64,000 bases of DNA from Symsagittifera roscoffensis (taxonomy: Eukaryota; Xenacoelomorpha; Acoela; Convolutidae), in assembly GCF_963678635.1 (NCBI RefSeq), contig NC_087065.1, positions 40,363,430-40,427,429 of the forward strand, given 5' to 3'. Position 1 is the stretch's first letter. Each line of letters starts with the position of its first letter. Positions 40,701 to 48,287 of the stretch are shown here, piece by piece. The notes below the pieces were generated by a model. That model saw nothing but the letters and a program-made list of their open reading frames with translations. It ran no database searches and had not been told where the DNA came from. The translations under genes and the position numbers were made by a program.

Positions 40701-43700
40701 ATTGGTCGGCGTCGTCCAGATTCTCTACCACCAGGAAGCTCATCCAAAGGTTCCGTCCTCCCATGTGAAGGACCGTCACCGGTGTTCTTCCGGCTACGTA
40801 GATAGCTCCTCGATTTGCAGCGGCTAGTCGGAGATTCGTAGGAATCAGATCTTCCCGCGTGAAGCCCATTCTCTCCCAGGTTTTTATCGGCATCACACTC
40901 ACCACCGCGCCTGTGTCCAGAAGCCCTGTGACTCCGATTTTTGTTCCGTTGGTGTCAAGCAGGTGTGCTGTCACATCTGCTTCATATCCAATATGTATCG
41001 CGTCTTGTTCCATCATGGCGTCATGGCCTATCCTGCGGACTTTGAGTTCCTCTTCACCCAAATAGATCTGCCCCATTTGGTCATCATCTGTTGTTATGTA
41101 AGTCCTGGTGTAGATGCTGATTCCATCCACGTTCAGCATTATTTGATACGGCCCATAGACCTCCAAGTAGCGTCCATGAAGTTTCTTCATGCGAGGGCCA
41201 CCCGTCGTTAGTAGTGCTCGCACAGCTCTCGACTCAGTGCGTGGCTCCACCTGCCTCAGATAATCTGCATATGTGTCCAAATGCATTAAAGTGAACTCTG
41301 ATGGTTCACTCAAATTTCTTATTACCTGGTGTCCAGCCACTGAGATTATCGACTGTATCTTCTTTCCCTGCGGCGCCATGCCGAACCTCTTACCGGAGAT
41401 CACTTTAAGTTTCATATCTAAACTGCTTGGTGTTTTCGTCTCTTCGAACTCCGTTGCCTCGAAGGTATTCAGTTGCTCCTGAAGCTTTTCATTTTCCAGT
41501 TCAAGTTTCACTTTTTGTTCGATCTCTTTCGTCACCAATTCCTGCTGTACTCTATTTAGAGCATCCTTTGCGGCTGCCTTATAATCGATCTTGAAGTCAT
41601 CGGCCGCAGTTGCTGGTTCCGGTTCACGTGCTTCTTCTGTTACTGCTTGCATTTTCTTTGCCGCCAGCTCTTGAGGTTTGTCCTTCCTGCGTGCCTCTGC
41701 TTCGCTCAAAAGTCGAGCCTTGCTTGCTTTCACTCCTGACAAAGCTTCTTCATGCCTTGGATGCTTGATGTCTGCCACTGCATCCCAGAATTGCGGACAA
41801 TCTGATTTAAAATGACCTTCCAAGTTACAAAAGAAACACCTCGGGCCAAATTTCGCAATTACTCCTCTCATGAAATCCTCATGATCCAACTCTGACGCAT
41901 CTTCGTCCTCGAGGCTAAAGCCTATTGCTTTCATGCCTTGTTTGTAAGCTGGGCATGCTGACACATGATGGTCCGTTGAACTGCAATTAGCACAAGAACG
42001 TCTCTTGTCCATATCATCCCTCGGTTTGTACCAATTGTTCCCTTGGTTAGCTGGTCCGTTGTTAAAATTGCCATAATTGTTCTTGTAATATCCAGATCTC
42101 GAAGGAGGTTTCAACAAAAGATACTCTTTTGATTTGAGCCTCAACTCCTCCGGTGTTGGCGCATTAGTTGATAGTGGTGTGTAATGCGTTGCTAGCATCG
42201 TACGAAGTTCATCATTTTTCACACTATCGATGAATTTTGAGGCTACGGCCAGGTTCATCCTTCGGTTTGACTCATCCGGTTGGCTGCGTCTTCTCAGCAT
42301 TTCCAAATCATCGAGAAACTTGTCTATTGTTTCATCTTCTCGTTGCCTCCGTTTCTCGAAGCGCATCATCGCCTGGTGCCCCTGCACCCCTGATCCGAAA
42401 CGGTTTAACAAGATTTCGAAGATTTTCTCAGCAGTGTCACGTTGATACTGTTTCTTAGCCATGACACAGTTCAGGGCTGTCCCTTCTAAGTTGCTGGTGA
42501 GCGCGCTGCATTCCTGTCTCTCCGACAAGTCCTCTTCCTCGAAATGCAGCTTCATTACCTCTATCCAGGTATCAATACAGCCATCAGATTCGTCCATGTA
42601 GCATCTTGGCTTCTTAAAGACTCTTCTGGACTTTTCACTGCGTTCATTGGTTCTAGATAACCGCGTCAGGAATGTCTCCAAAGACCTGTTCAGGGGTTCA
42701 AATGCTGTGGCCATTGCCGTAGCATCCCTTGAGTGTCCCGCCTGAGTGTCCTCACACCTTGTCGAAGGCTCTGTGTGCGGTGCATCCCTGCAATCCGAAT
42801 CACCATGAGCGTTTCCCGTTTGGCCCATGTGACTCCTCCTCGGGCTTGTATGCCCCATGTTGCCAGAATCGCTTCTCCCGGTCGCATGTGTGCTTTGCGT
42901 TGGTCGTTCGTTCGAGGTTTGTCTGTTCCCCGTTGAACTTGCTCTACTGTTCGGGCCCCATGCTGTATTACCCCTTGTGGCATAGCCTGATGAACTGCCC
43001 CTGCCTCTAGTGGATCCATTTGTCTTCCTCCTTTGATGTTCATTGAAGTTCACCCTCGGTTCCCTGCTGGGACCTCCCGAGTTCGGCTCTCCTTCTTTTG
43101 GTCCACTCTTGCTGCTTAGTAGCCCGTCCAACCTATCCATGATAGCCTGCGTTCGCCTCTCCATCATCGCGTCTATCTTTGTGTCAAGAGACCCAAGAGA
43201 CTGCTCTTGCTGAATTCTTAACTTCTCCATGTCGGCTCTTAAGCGTAACTCCCTCTGTTCCGCCTCTCTTGTCATTCGCGACAAGTTCCTCGTCATATGT
43301 TCGTCCGTTCTTTCTTTCAAGCGTTTTTCGCTTCTGCCAACTTCTTGTCTGTTGCGGTTTATTTCTTCCCGCAGACTTTCTCTTTCAATGTGAACTGCTC
43401 TTTCCAGTTCACTCATCCTTATCGACATCTGTTCATTTTGTTCTCCTAAACTGCCCACTATGTTGTTTAAGGCTTCCTCTAGTGCTGCCCCGTTATCCAT
43501 GAGTGGCGTCACTAGTGGTGGTGTAACTCTGTCGGTCCCAGGTAGCTTCGTGCTGGTAGAGATCCGGGCCTTGACTCTCTGTCTTGACGTTTTATCATTA
43601 TCTATTTCAGGATCCGCTAACGCGTTGCCAAGCCCTCTGGTTCTACTCTCTTCAGGTTGTGGCTCCGAACTTGTCCTAATCGCGAAGTCCTTGGACTGGC

Positions 43701-44394
43701 CCGGTGTGTTTTCCTCTTTGCTTATCGTTGTCACTACAACAAATTTATCCATGGTTCCAGTCTCTCTTCCGACGTGTGCCTCACTCTCCTGGATCGAACT
43801 ATTGAGACTGACTTGAGATCCAAAGTCCCCTTGCTCCTCTTCATCCTCTTCCTCCTGGGACTCCCCATCGTTTCCTGCTCCTCCTCCCATGCTGAATGGA
43901 AAGATGTTTCCGAAGGTGTTCTTCATTCTTTCTGAGAACGATGATGAGGTTGTTTGTTTTCCAGTTCCGCTTGCCATCATAGTGTTGTCTGTCGGAGATC
44001 TTCTAGTTGCCGTTACTTCAGTTGAGATGTCGGACAGTTCCGACATCTCCTCTCGATCCAACGTCCCGGTGGAAGTGGCAAAATCATGGCCTTGTTCTAC
44101 CGGAGTAGATTCACTCGCCAGCCTTCTGCCTCTCCCTTCCAGTCCATTTACTCCCTGGTTGTCGTTCATGGTATGGTCCGTATTGGCCTCCACTTCTAAC
44201 AGTTCTCTTCGCTCTTCTGAGGTCTTTTGACTTCTCGTTTCAACCATTCTGCCTGAAACCGTCCCCTCTTTATCGGACCGGGTTCGCTTGATCCAATCCA
44301 CAAAAGGATCGGTCATCGTTTTTCTTTGCTTTTCAGGTATGAATTTCCTAGAGCTATTACCTCGTTTTGGTATCCTTGACTTGTCTAAACTCAT
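34777..44394 (-). CDS. ORF A: Gag-Pol polyprotein with C-terminal macro domain
   Basis: This is one 3205-residue frame. In order (approximate residues): disordered N-terminus; coiled coil 300-430; Gag-like domain 600-740; two CCHC zinc knuckles (CANCSSTDHHVSAC near 800, CFFCNLEGHFKSDC near 851); aspartic protease LLDTGAVVSVMP near 1160 with LILGRDF downstream; RT about 1510-1720 (TTLDLGSAFWQ, YVDDVVIA near 1641); RNase H 1787-1875 (VLDTDASVVAISGILHQ); a ~450-residue linker; integrase with H-H-C-C finger near 2415 and catalytic D about 2481, D 2541, E 2577 (spacing D-35-E) and a GPF motif near 2710; acidic tail; macro domain 3064-3203. Gag and Pol need no frameshift. RT and integrase motifs place it with Ty3/gypsy. 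The product should assemble particles, copy the RNA and integrate the cDNA. Confidence 0.95.
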   Translation of the reverse strand: MSLDKSRIPKRGNSSRKFIPEKQRKTMTDPFVDWIKRTRSDKEGTVSGRMVETRSQKTSEERRELLEVEANTDHTMNDNQGVNGLEGRGRRLASESTPVEQGHDFATSTGTLDREEMSELSDISTEVTATRRSPTDNTMMASGTGKQTTSSSFSERMKNTFGNIFPFSMGGGAGNDGESQEEEDEEEQGDFGSQVSLNSSIQESEAHVGRETGTMDKFVVVTTISKEENTPGQSKDFAIRTSSEPQPEESRTRGLGNALADPEIDNDKTSRQRVKARISTSTKLPGTDRVTPPLVTPLMDNGAALEEALNNIVGSLGEQNEQMSIRMSELERAVHIERESLREEINRNRQEVGRSEKRLKERTDEHMTRNLSRMTREAEQRELRLRADMEKLRIQQEQSLGSLDTKIDAMMERRTQAIMDRLDGLLSSKSGPKEGEPNSGGPSREPRVNFNEHQRRKTNGSTRGRGSSSGYATRGNTAWGPNSRASSTGNRQTSNERPTQSTHATGRSDSGNMGHTSPRRSHMGQTGNAHGDSDCRDAPHTEPSTRCEDTQAGHSRDATAMATAFEPLNRSLETFLTRLSRTNERSEKSRRVFKKPRCYMDESDGCIDTWIEVMKLHFEEEDLSERQECSALTSNLEGTALNCVMAKKQYQRDTAEKIFEILLNRFGSGVQGHQAMMRFEKRRQREDETIDKFLDDLEMLRRRSQPDESNRRMNLAVASKFIDSVKNDELRTMLATHYTPLSTNAPTPEELRLKSKEYLLLKPPSRSGYYKNNYGNFNNGPANQGNNWYKPRDDMDKRRSCANCSSTDHHVSACPAYKQGMKAIGFSLEDEDASELDHEDFMRGVIAKFGPRCFFCNLEGHFKSDCPQFWDAVADIKHPRHEEALSGVKASKARLLSEAEARRKDKPQELAAKKMQAVTEEAREPEPATAADDFKIDYKAAAKDALNRVQQELVTKEIEQKVKLELENEKLQEQLNTFEATEFEETKTPSSLDMKLKVISGKRFGMAPQGKKIQSIISVAGHQVIRNLSEPSEFTLMHLDTYADYLRQVEPRTESRAVRALLTTGGPRMKKLHGRYLEVYGPYQIMLNVDGISIYTRTYITTDDDQMGQIYLGEEELKVRRIGHDAMMEQDAIHIGYEADVTAHLLDTNGTKIGVTGLLDTGAVVSVMPIKTWERMGFTREDLIPTNLRLAAANRGAIYVAGRTPVTVLHMGGRNLWMSFLVVENLDDADQFILGRDFVRNFDVMIDLNNGLIRIRNPDRKYVKRPINRIITDENKVPVFLDRKVKLQPGQAVVAIFRMRNLNSLCDSKQVCLVPNPNSQSSVILGRSFSVTRNGLCVSVLLNTLDTTVSIQRGKKLGYALPMRTDYEETQNLKKYSVKDCPYHANKDKILKRIDELKSIRKLFSMKSETDDGLSSCSNFPERPSSYELDSDKPVLPEIEHLKGKIGEGDFEKLRDLLDRNAEVFSKHKADIGCCNFVEHEIELEEGAVPHREGARRMTPHKSEACRAEIEMLLEYDMIEPSKSPWACGVVMAKKKGGQLRFCCDFRYLNAVTIKDAYPIPRIDESLSKLGDAKFFTTLDLGSAFWQVPLRKKDREKTGFACELGLYQWKRMPFGLCNATATFQRLMAQALTGVTKKYGNLLMCYVDDVVIATPTLEDHIDRLDEVFGCMKRAGLKCKPSKCEILRDSIKYLGRMVDRHGVRPDPEAVEAVLTWKAPRTDTQLMSFLGFANYYREFIKGYADKVYPMQKLMRNKGKRFEWNDEAQVAFENIKRELCEAPVLGMPTEKGMYVLDTDASVVAISGILHQEQEWNGRTVLRPIAYGSKVLSDTEMKYGAPKAEMFAVVTFVEKYRAYLGSAPFKLRVDNRALSWLKTYSMDQSYIGRWIVRLDGYHMIIEHRMRDKHQNADSLSKKTEFYERLEQKQANQAEVKEGFSFLDKETYEALPLTRWLDKSGHPIPGHPELPVEKAAEIKILSREDPVPLDLLLRSNLVQQELSRMNINSLSLLDKTVQVTPQVMRILGGLLEREVTRDDPEWTAAVASLTVSEKVKIMPSRQQHEENNRDCRTIVQQLVSSIPQEILTSTSYGQKGQESGKQKKTVTFVDREKEGEEVEQNLLQDYLSGEKDEEKNQRSQDQHPGQGNLSGESEIDEKIPDEKQDLENKVLSGEFRWMRRKYGHDLEERAVSSTTLSTDDKSESSRMNTYSDRDSTSGSELSELAIHTLLVETRARNLDREVYQDRDSDRYLIPSERVFDNAADDLETIAVSKRSISLLPQKEVVRTDLQPFQQETQPLAKIWCVKMEEDTHQPNELNSQMRVMKTYLKARYRLSDLLRAQRNDRMTSNLKRWIENGAPDKGDLEEDSYRILRQYFMQKEGRLYLNKDGIVACRRREEDKVLYKYNAIVLPQLYQTELLFRSHDQMGHQGIDKVYQRILKRFEWPGMKKACEKWVTACLSCQQVKDSRKLRFPLQSIESSEFNEVVQIDHQKICMTDSGYNQVLVMIDHFTKYAEAVPCITASAEETCDHLINTWIARHGCPMTFQSDNGTAFVGELTKELMRRSQVAQAHSTTYHPQTNGLVERQNRTLVSMLRVYCSRYMTDWDRYLPQVMGAYNSTQHSTTGVSPHMMLTGHEKSLPLTFFYPEYEGKKTSPQVYVRDVIRRQQELNDLCRRNTQQAQARQRKRFDKKAAGAKAYSVGDYVWVFQNVIPPKGTKKLLKKWRGPFMITEVHQEGRFYRLSTGRAAHYENIKPHNPSTEDWCIPADMEEGDYLMMDPACEINEKGTREKNDGNEVVEEGTDTPLDQDPNEQIEADDETLPYAEEDWQDSEQTEIPKNMEPDLPFTMQTRQKDGMRPRKKYNPYGDDFVVDRIDLKKIVEEVVGLEEITVSQDIDIVDDHNDEWVDDWSKPEVEFDDEQQQSNEQDLTNLRVLEWLNEMTSDPEKTSVTIQDVDRESAKYIKTERDDPSWAAQEGQLLIPASNLDLIPGMRSTGTPMDVFVRGVGVGLTHTENLIIKKLRIARETGNLETGNLEAETGEEPKKPDIGRVVESYFNLPNEYSSNIVLTDSDFILTNRTCAIAITADMSFRTALAADFKREYKNVEFLWKQRPGIGGVAALPPAVSQIPGKYLCFLVTRATEKQHVDPENLVLSLTRLRDFLVEMDVKELSLPVYDPNRGRLHPRELYALVHVIFSDTNIHVYLHKKYYLSIG
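34786..35205 (-). other. Macro domain (TARG1/OARD1-like) at the end of ORF A
   Basis: Residues ~3064-3203 follow the macro-domain order I know from TARG1/OARD1: a start like AIAITADMSFRTALAADFKR, then GGVAALPP, GKYLCFLVTRATEK, DPENLVLSLTRLRDFL, KELSLPVYDPNRG and a final ITVYTL-like strand (TNIHVYLHK). Macro domains bind ADP-ribose and some remove it from proteins. From memory, the TARG1 catalytic Lys corresponds here to Arg (VTR) and the catalytic Asp of its GCGLD loop to Gly, so binding without hydrolysis is more likely. It lies after integrase and a long acidic linker and may be cut free by the protease. Confidence 0.75.
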
Positions 44395-47341
44395 TCTTTA
44401 TTTGTCACTTTCCTATGCCTTCTCTTGACTCAATTGCTAGAGACCTTATAGTTTTATTAACAATAATAGTGACACAACACAATAAATTTCACCAGATTCT
44501 ATTAAATAGTGACCACGAATCCCTGTATGTTGTCAGAGTACAGTTTGTATAAAATTTATTCACACTAGCCGATTATCGGTCCAAAGATCTGGAAACTAGC
44601 ACAATATGATGTTATCAGTCAATTTAAAAGATAGTGTAGTCACTACCCAATCAAGCACAGTTTAGGTTGATTTAAAATCAAAAACAAAAAATATATATTG
44701 ACACAATATGAATGTATATTTAAAAAAAACGTATGTGTCTTGTACTCTTAGTCGGTCGCAGTACAATAGTCGAACCTGTCTTTTAAAGAAAAAGCTTTCC
44801 CTGCTTGGTGCTGCACCAAACAGACAAAACTTTGAAGGCAGTAATTTTCTCAAGTGGGCGTCTATTGCACCCACCGAGTACTGTATTACCTATCTGCCTT
44901 CGGACTGCCCGAGCTAGACCTACTAAAATCCTCAGGGCAGTCACTTTTCCCAAAAACGTATTATGTTTCAATCCACACCAATGAGTCACGCTCTTTTTAA
45001 TTTAGACTTAGTGTCGCGAATATCCGAGTTCGGACCTGTTTTGTATTAGTCTGGTTCTTTTTGAGAGGCAAGTTACCAGTGCAGTCACTGATACCTAGCC
45101 TGTGTATTAATAACCTAATACCTCTCGCTTTTTAGTCTTTCTTTCGTTTACCTAAGTCCTTAATAAAATGATACCCCTCCGGATTGGCACAAATAGGACC
45201 CTTCCGGACTGTCAGAATATAGACCCCTCCGGATTGGGACCCCTCGGAATTAGCAACTATAAGACCCCTCCGGATTCGGACCCCTCCGGTTTTGTGGAAA
45301 GTAGACCCCTCCGGATTCGGACCCCTCTGACTTTGAAAAATTTCGACCCCTCCGGATTGGGAGCCCTTAGCTCTGTCAAAGTAGCTTTTTGTAGTTTTCT
45401 TAATTTCAGCTTATACCCCTCCGGATACGTTCTGCGTTGCTTTTATGCTGTTTGAATTAACTGGGAAGGGTATAGGGTCCTTTCCTAGACCCCTCCGGAT
45501 TGAAGTTAAGGCACTTATTTGACAATTCACACTAACGGTGAAGGGTCTTATCACTTGCCTAATTTCGACTCTATTATGGTTGTCTTGTGCCTTCAGCCCT
45601 CCCTTTTTGTCTAGAACTGTCCTAAGTTACTTAGTTCAATCGCTATCAACTTTTGGTAGGGGTATAAGGGTTTTTCAAAAAAAAAATTTATAAAACGTGA
45701 AGGGTGTACCCCTCCGGATTTGTGTAATTTGCTAAAAACAATCTCAAATATTTTCACGCTCGTTTTTCCGAAAAATTTCTGATCCTATTAGTAAGCTCAG
45801 CTAATTTCTGATCTATTGGTACCAAGATCAACTCGATATGCTCAGTAGTTCCAAAGTTATTAACCAAAACGTCTTTTTTCCAAACTCAAAAAATTTTCTC
45901 TCTTATAGGTTCCGCCTAACTTTTTCCGCAAATCTGGTCCTTTCGACCTAAAAATTATTGATCCGAGCTCAGAAGGCCTATACTCTTCTAGTTCAATGCA
46001 AAAGACCCGATCTAAAACGCTATTGTAGAAAAAATTTGCGAAAAACTATGCTACCTGGACCCCTCCGGATTGATGAATCCACCAAATCAAACACGTTACG
46101 TTCGATTTCTCTGCAACCCGGAAGGCTTTCGGGTAGCGGGTTTTAAAACTTGTAGATTCACTAGTGGACGTTGTCCGAACAACTATTTTTACTGTCCTAC
46201 CTCAAAAATTTCAAAAAATTTTCTAAATTTTTAGTGTTCCGATTTCTCTAAAATCACGAAATTTCAGTTTTCGGTACCAAAATAGTTCCAACCACCTTCG
46301 AACTTAATTTAACCGGTTCTACCTATTATGGTAGTGCAGTTACGATGTAACACACTAACTTAGCACTTTTTTCCGTTTCAAAAAATATCGATATCTCAAA
46401 AATCGCGACTTGTGGGGGGATCAAAATATCGCAATTTTGATCCTAAAAACCGGTCTGTTTTCGTTGTTTTTGACTGAAAATCGATATAAGACTATTAATA
46501 TAGGCTATATAAGTAATAATATTAGTAATACTATACCCCTCCGGGTCTGTTTAATATCCGAATTAAGGTGCTTAACTCGGATATTCGCAGTTCGGTGAAG
46601 GGTCACTACAGTGCAGCACTGTCGAGCCCCCCACAGATTACTATCTTACTTTTTGTACCAAAAGGGATACAAAACTTGTTAACGATACCCAACAGTCGAT
46701 TGTTGTTGTCGTTGAGCCCCTTCTTGTTGCTCCTTGTACTGCTTGCCGGATCGGTCTTCACCCAAGACCCTTCCGTTTTGAGCGCAAATCAGCTGACCCT
46801 TCCGGATTGAGCGCAATTTATCATTAACGTGCTTAAATGCTCAAATAACCCTACAGTACAAGCCTCACAAACGGGCCTCAAAATTGATCGTAACAATCCT
46901 GACTGATATAAATGCCTGTAACAACAATATATCTATCAACAACAAACGGGGGGGTTGAATCACATCTTGCCTGGGGGGATGATTTCTACTGATTTTTTTA
47001 CTTTTTTACTGTTTTTGGTTTTTTCGGTTATTTTTTATGTTTTTTGTTTTTCTTGGGTACTATACTACTTTTTGTTTGGTTTTATTTCTATCTTTAAGTG
47101 TTTTTGGTCACCAACCACTCAGGGGACGAGGGGACGGCCGATCCCCCCACCCTTCCTGGTTCGTGAATTTTCGGTCTTAACTAGGTTAAAAAACTATTCA
47201 CGGCAATTCGGAAGGCCTCCGCGTTCCGAACTACCCTTCCACCCCGGCGGTTTAGGCCTATTAAGGGCGTTAATGTGAGCATCCGCTCGGCGCGGAGTGC
47301 TCGTTAACGGTTCTGCCGGTCATGATGTTAAAAAAGAATAA
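44395..47341 (-). promoter_or_regulatory. Long untranslated leader with an iterated CCGGA motif
   Basis: There is no long ORF in about 2.9 kb between the primer-binding site and ORF A. Between 45173 and 46808 about 14 copies of (A)CCCCTCCGGATT or close variants occur on the plus strand, e.g. at 45173, 45223, 45264, 45280, 45304, 45346, 45414, 45489, 45708, 46059, 46534 and 46796. A second motif, GGTGAAGGGT, occurs near 45538, 45698 and 46592, with its complement in the LTR. The cluster could bind a protein (compare the Su(Hw) site array in the 5' leader of Drosophila gypsy), or serve RNA packaging or translation; none of these is shown. Short ORFs near 44662-44989 are unsupported. Confidence 0.6.
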
Positions 47342-47356
47342 CACCCAGGAGCGCCA
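47342..47356 (-). promoter_or_regulatory. Likely primer-binding site
   Basis: Twelve bases downstream of the 5' LTR, the element strand reads TGGCGCTCCTGGGTG. It begins with the TGG that pairs with the CCA end of a tRNA. From memory it resembles the complement of an animal tRNA-Asn 3' end, with one or two mismatches. The host tRNA set is needed to decide. Confidence 0.5.
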
Positions 47357-47368
47357 TAAAAACATACA

Positions 47369-48287
47369 TGTAACATTCGCCCGGAAGATACATATCGACG
47401 GATAACAAAACTAAGTCTTAAGACGACTGGCTAGCGTCTAAACAGAGCTTTGCATGTTTTTCACCGTCTCTACCAAGCCAGTACTTTTCGGTGGTCTTTC
47501 TTACATCGGGTCGACAAAAACGTTACTGCTCTCCGGCTTCGACCAGAACGCTCAAATTAACTGAATTACATGCAAAAATAGTGAGCTCATGGCTGGGTCT
47601 CTGTATCCCCAGACCACGAGGTCACTCCTAAAAACAGGGCTACTACTTATCATATTACTATTGTTTTTGTTCAGTAGATAAAAATCATCATCTCCATCGA
47701 AGATGGATCAACCCTTTCCCCCACTCCTAGCTTCTCATCCTTATCAAAACGAATCCAGTTGTTAATTAAATTCAATTCAGGACATGACAACAAACTAAAA
47801 GTTTATATAAAAGGCTAAAAGTTCCAGTCCCGAAACCCTTCCGGATTCTTGAATCCAGTGAATCAAGCTCCTCAAGTTCAATTTCACACCAATCCGGAAG
47901 GCTGATTCTCACCCTTCACCGTTGTTGGCAACGGCCTTGCAACTATTGTAGCAGCACAAAAGTTGCAACTTGGAACGTTCTCTGCTATTGTAGTTCGTTG
48001 TTGTTTTTCTTTAATCTCGATTTTCGTTCTGTTCGCAATCACAGATAAAGTTGTTCTGTTTTAAACTCGCTTTTTGTTAAAATGGCCGTTTCAGCATTTC
48101 TCAGAAATGTGACGTCATCATTCGAATTTTTGAAAATTTAAAATACTAGAATATTCTAGCCCTCACCGTTTGGCTAAACGTTCCAATAACGTCGCTAATC
48201 CTTCGAAATCATCAACTCGGAAGGCTTACTGCTCAAAATTCGAATCCTGCATAAATTGCATTTTGGCCATTCTGGTCGAATGTCACA
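47369..48287 (-). repeat. 5' LTR of the giant retrotransposon
   Basis: It is the same length (919 bp) as its partner. The differences fall in CCACTCCTAG, GACAACAAAC, ACAAAAGTTG and TTTTAAACTC. One of them breaks a base pair in the hairpin at 47937-47968. In element orientation this LTR precedes the leader and should drive transcription. Confidence 0.95.

Larger units (their letters stand above)
23684..48287 (-). mobile_element. Giant (24.6 kb) Ty3/gypsy-like LTR retrotransposon with macro and SGNH domains
   Basis: Two 919-bp LTRs (23684-24602 and 47369-48287) bound the element. Their ends are TGTAACATTCG and CGAATGTCACA, near-perfect inverted termini. It lies between ACT repeats (23681-23683 and 48288-48290) inside the PHD-RT element, whose reading frame is restored exactly by removing it plus one ACT. 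On the minus strand the order is: 5' LTR, primer-binding site, 3-kb leader, ORF A (Gag-Pol plus macro domain, 3205 codons), 406-bp spacer, ORF B (2981 codons, SGNH domain), 820-bp 3' region, polypurine tract, 3' LTR. I count six differences between LTRs (about 0.65%). Both ORFs are intact, so insertion was recent and the element may be active. Typical Ty3/gypsy elements are about 5-8 kb. Confidence 0.95.

Noticed and set aside
34743-44230. Plus-strand ORFs (up to 247 codons) opposite ORF A
   Set aside because: They are shadows of the Gag-Pol frame, which is supported by protease, RT, RNase H and integrase motifs.
44662-44989. Small ORFs in the leader just upstream of ORF A
   Set aside because: Overlapping ORFs on both strands, about 70 codons, with no motif and no sign of conservation available in this window.
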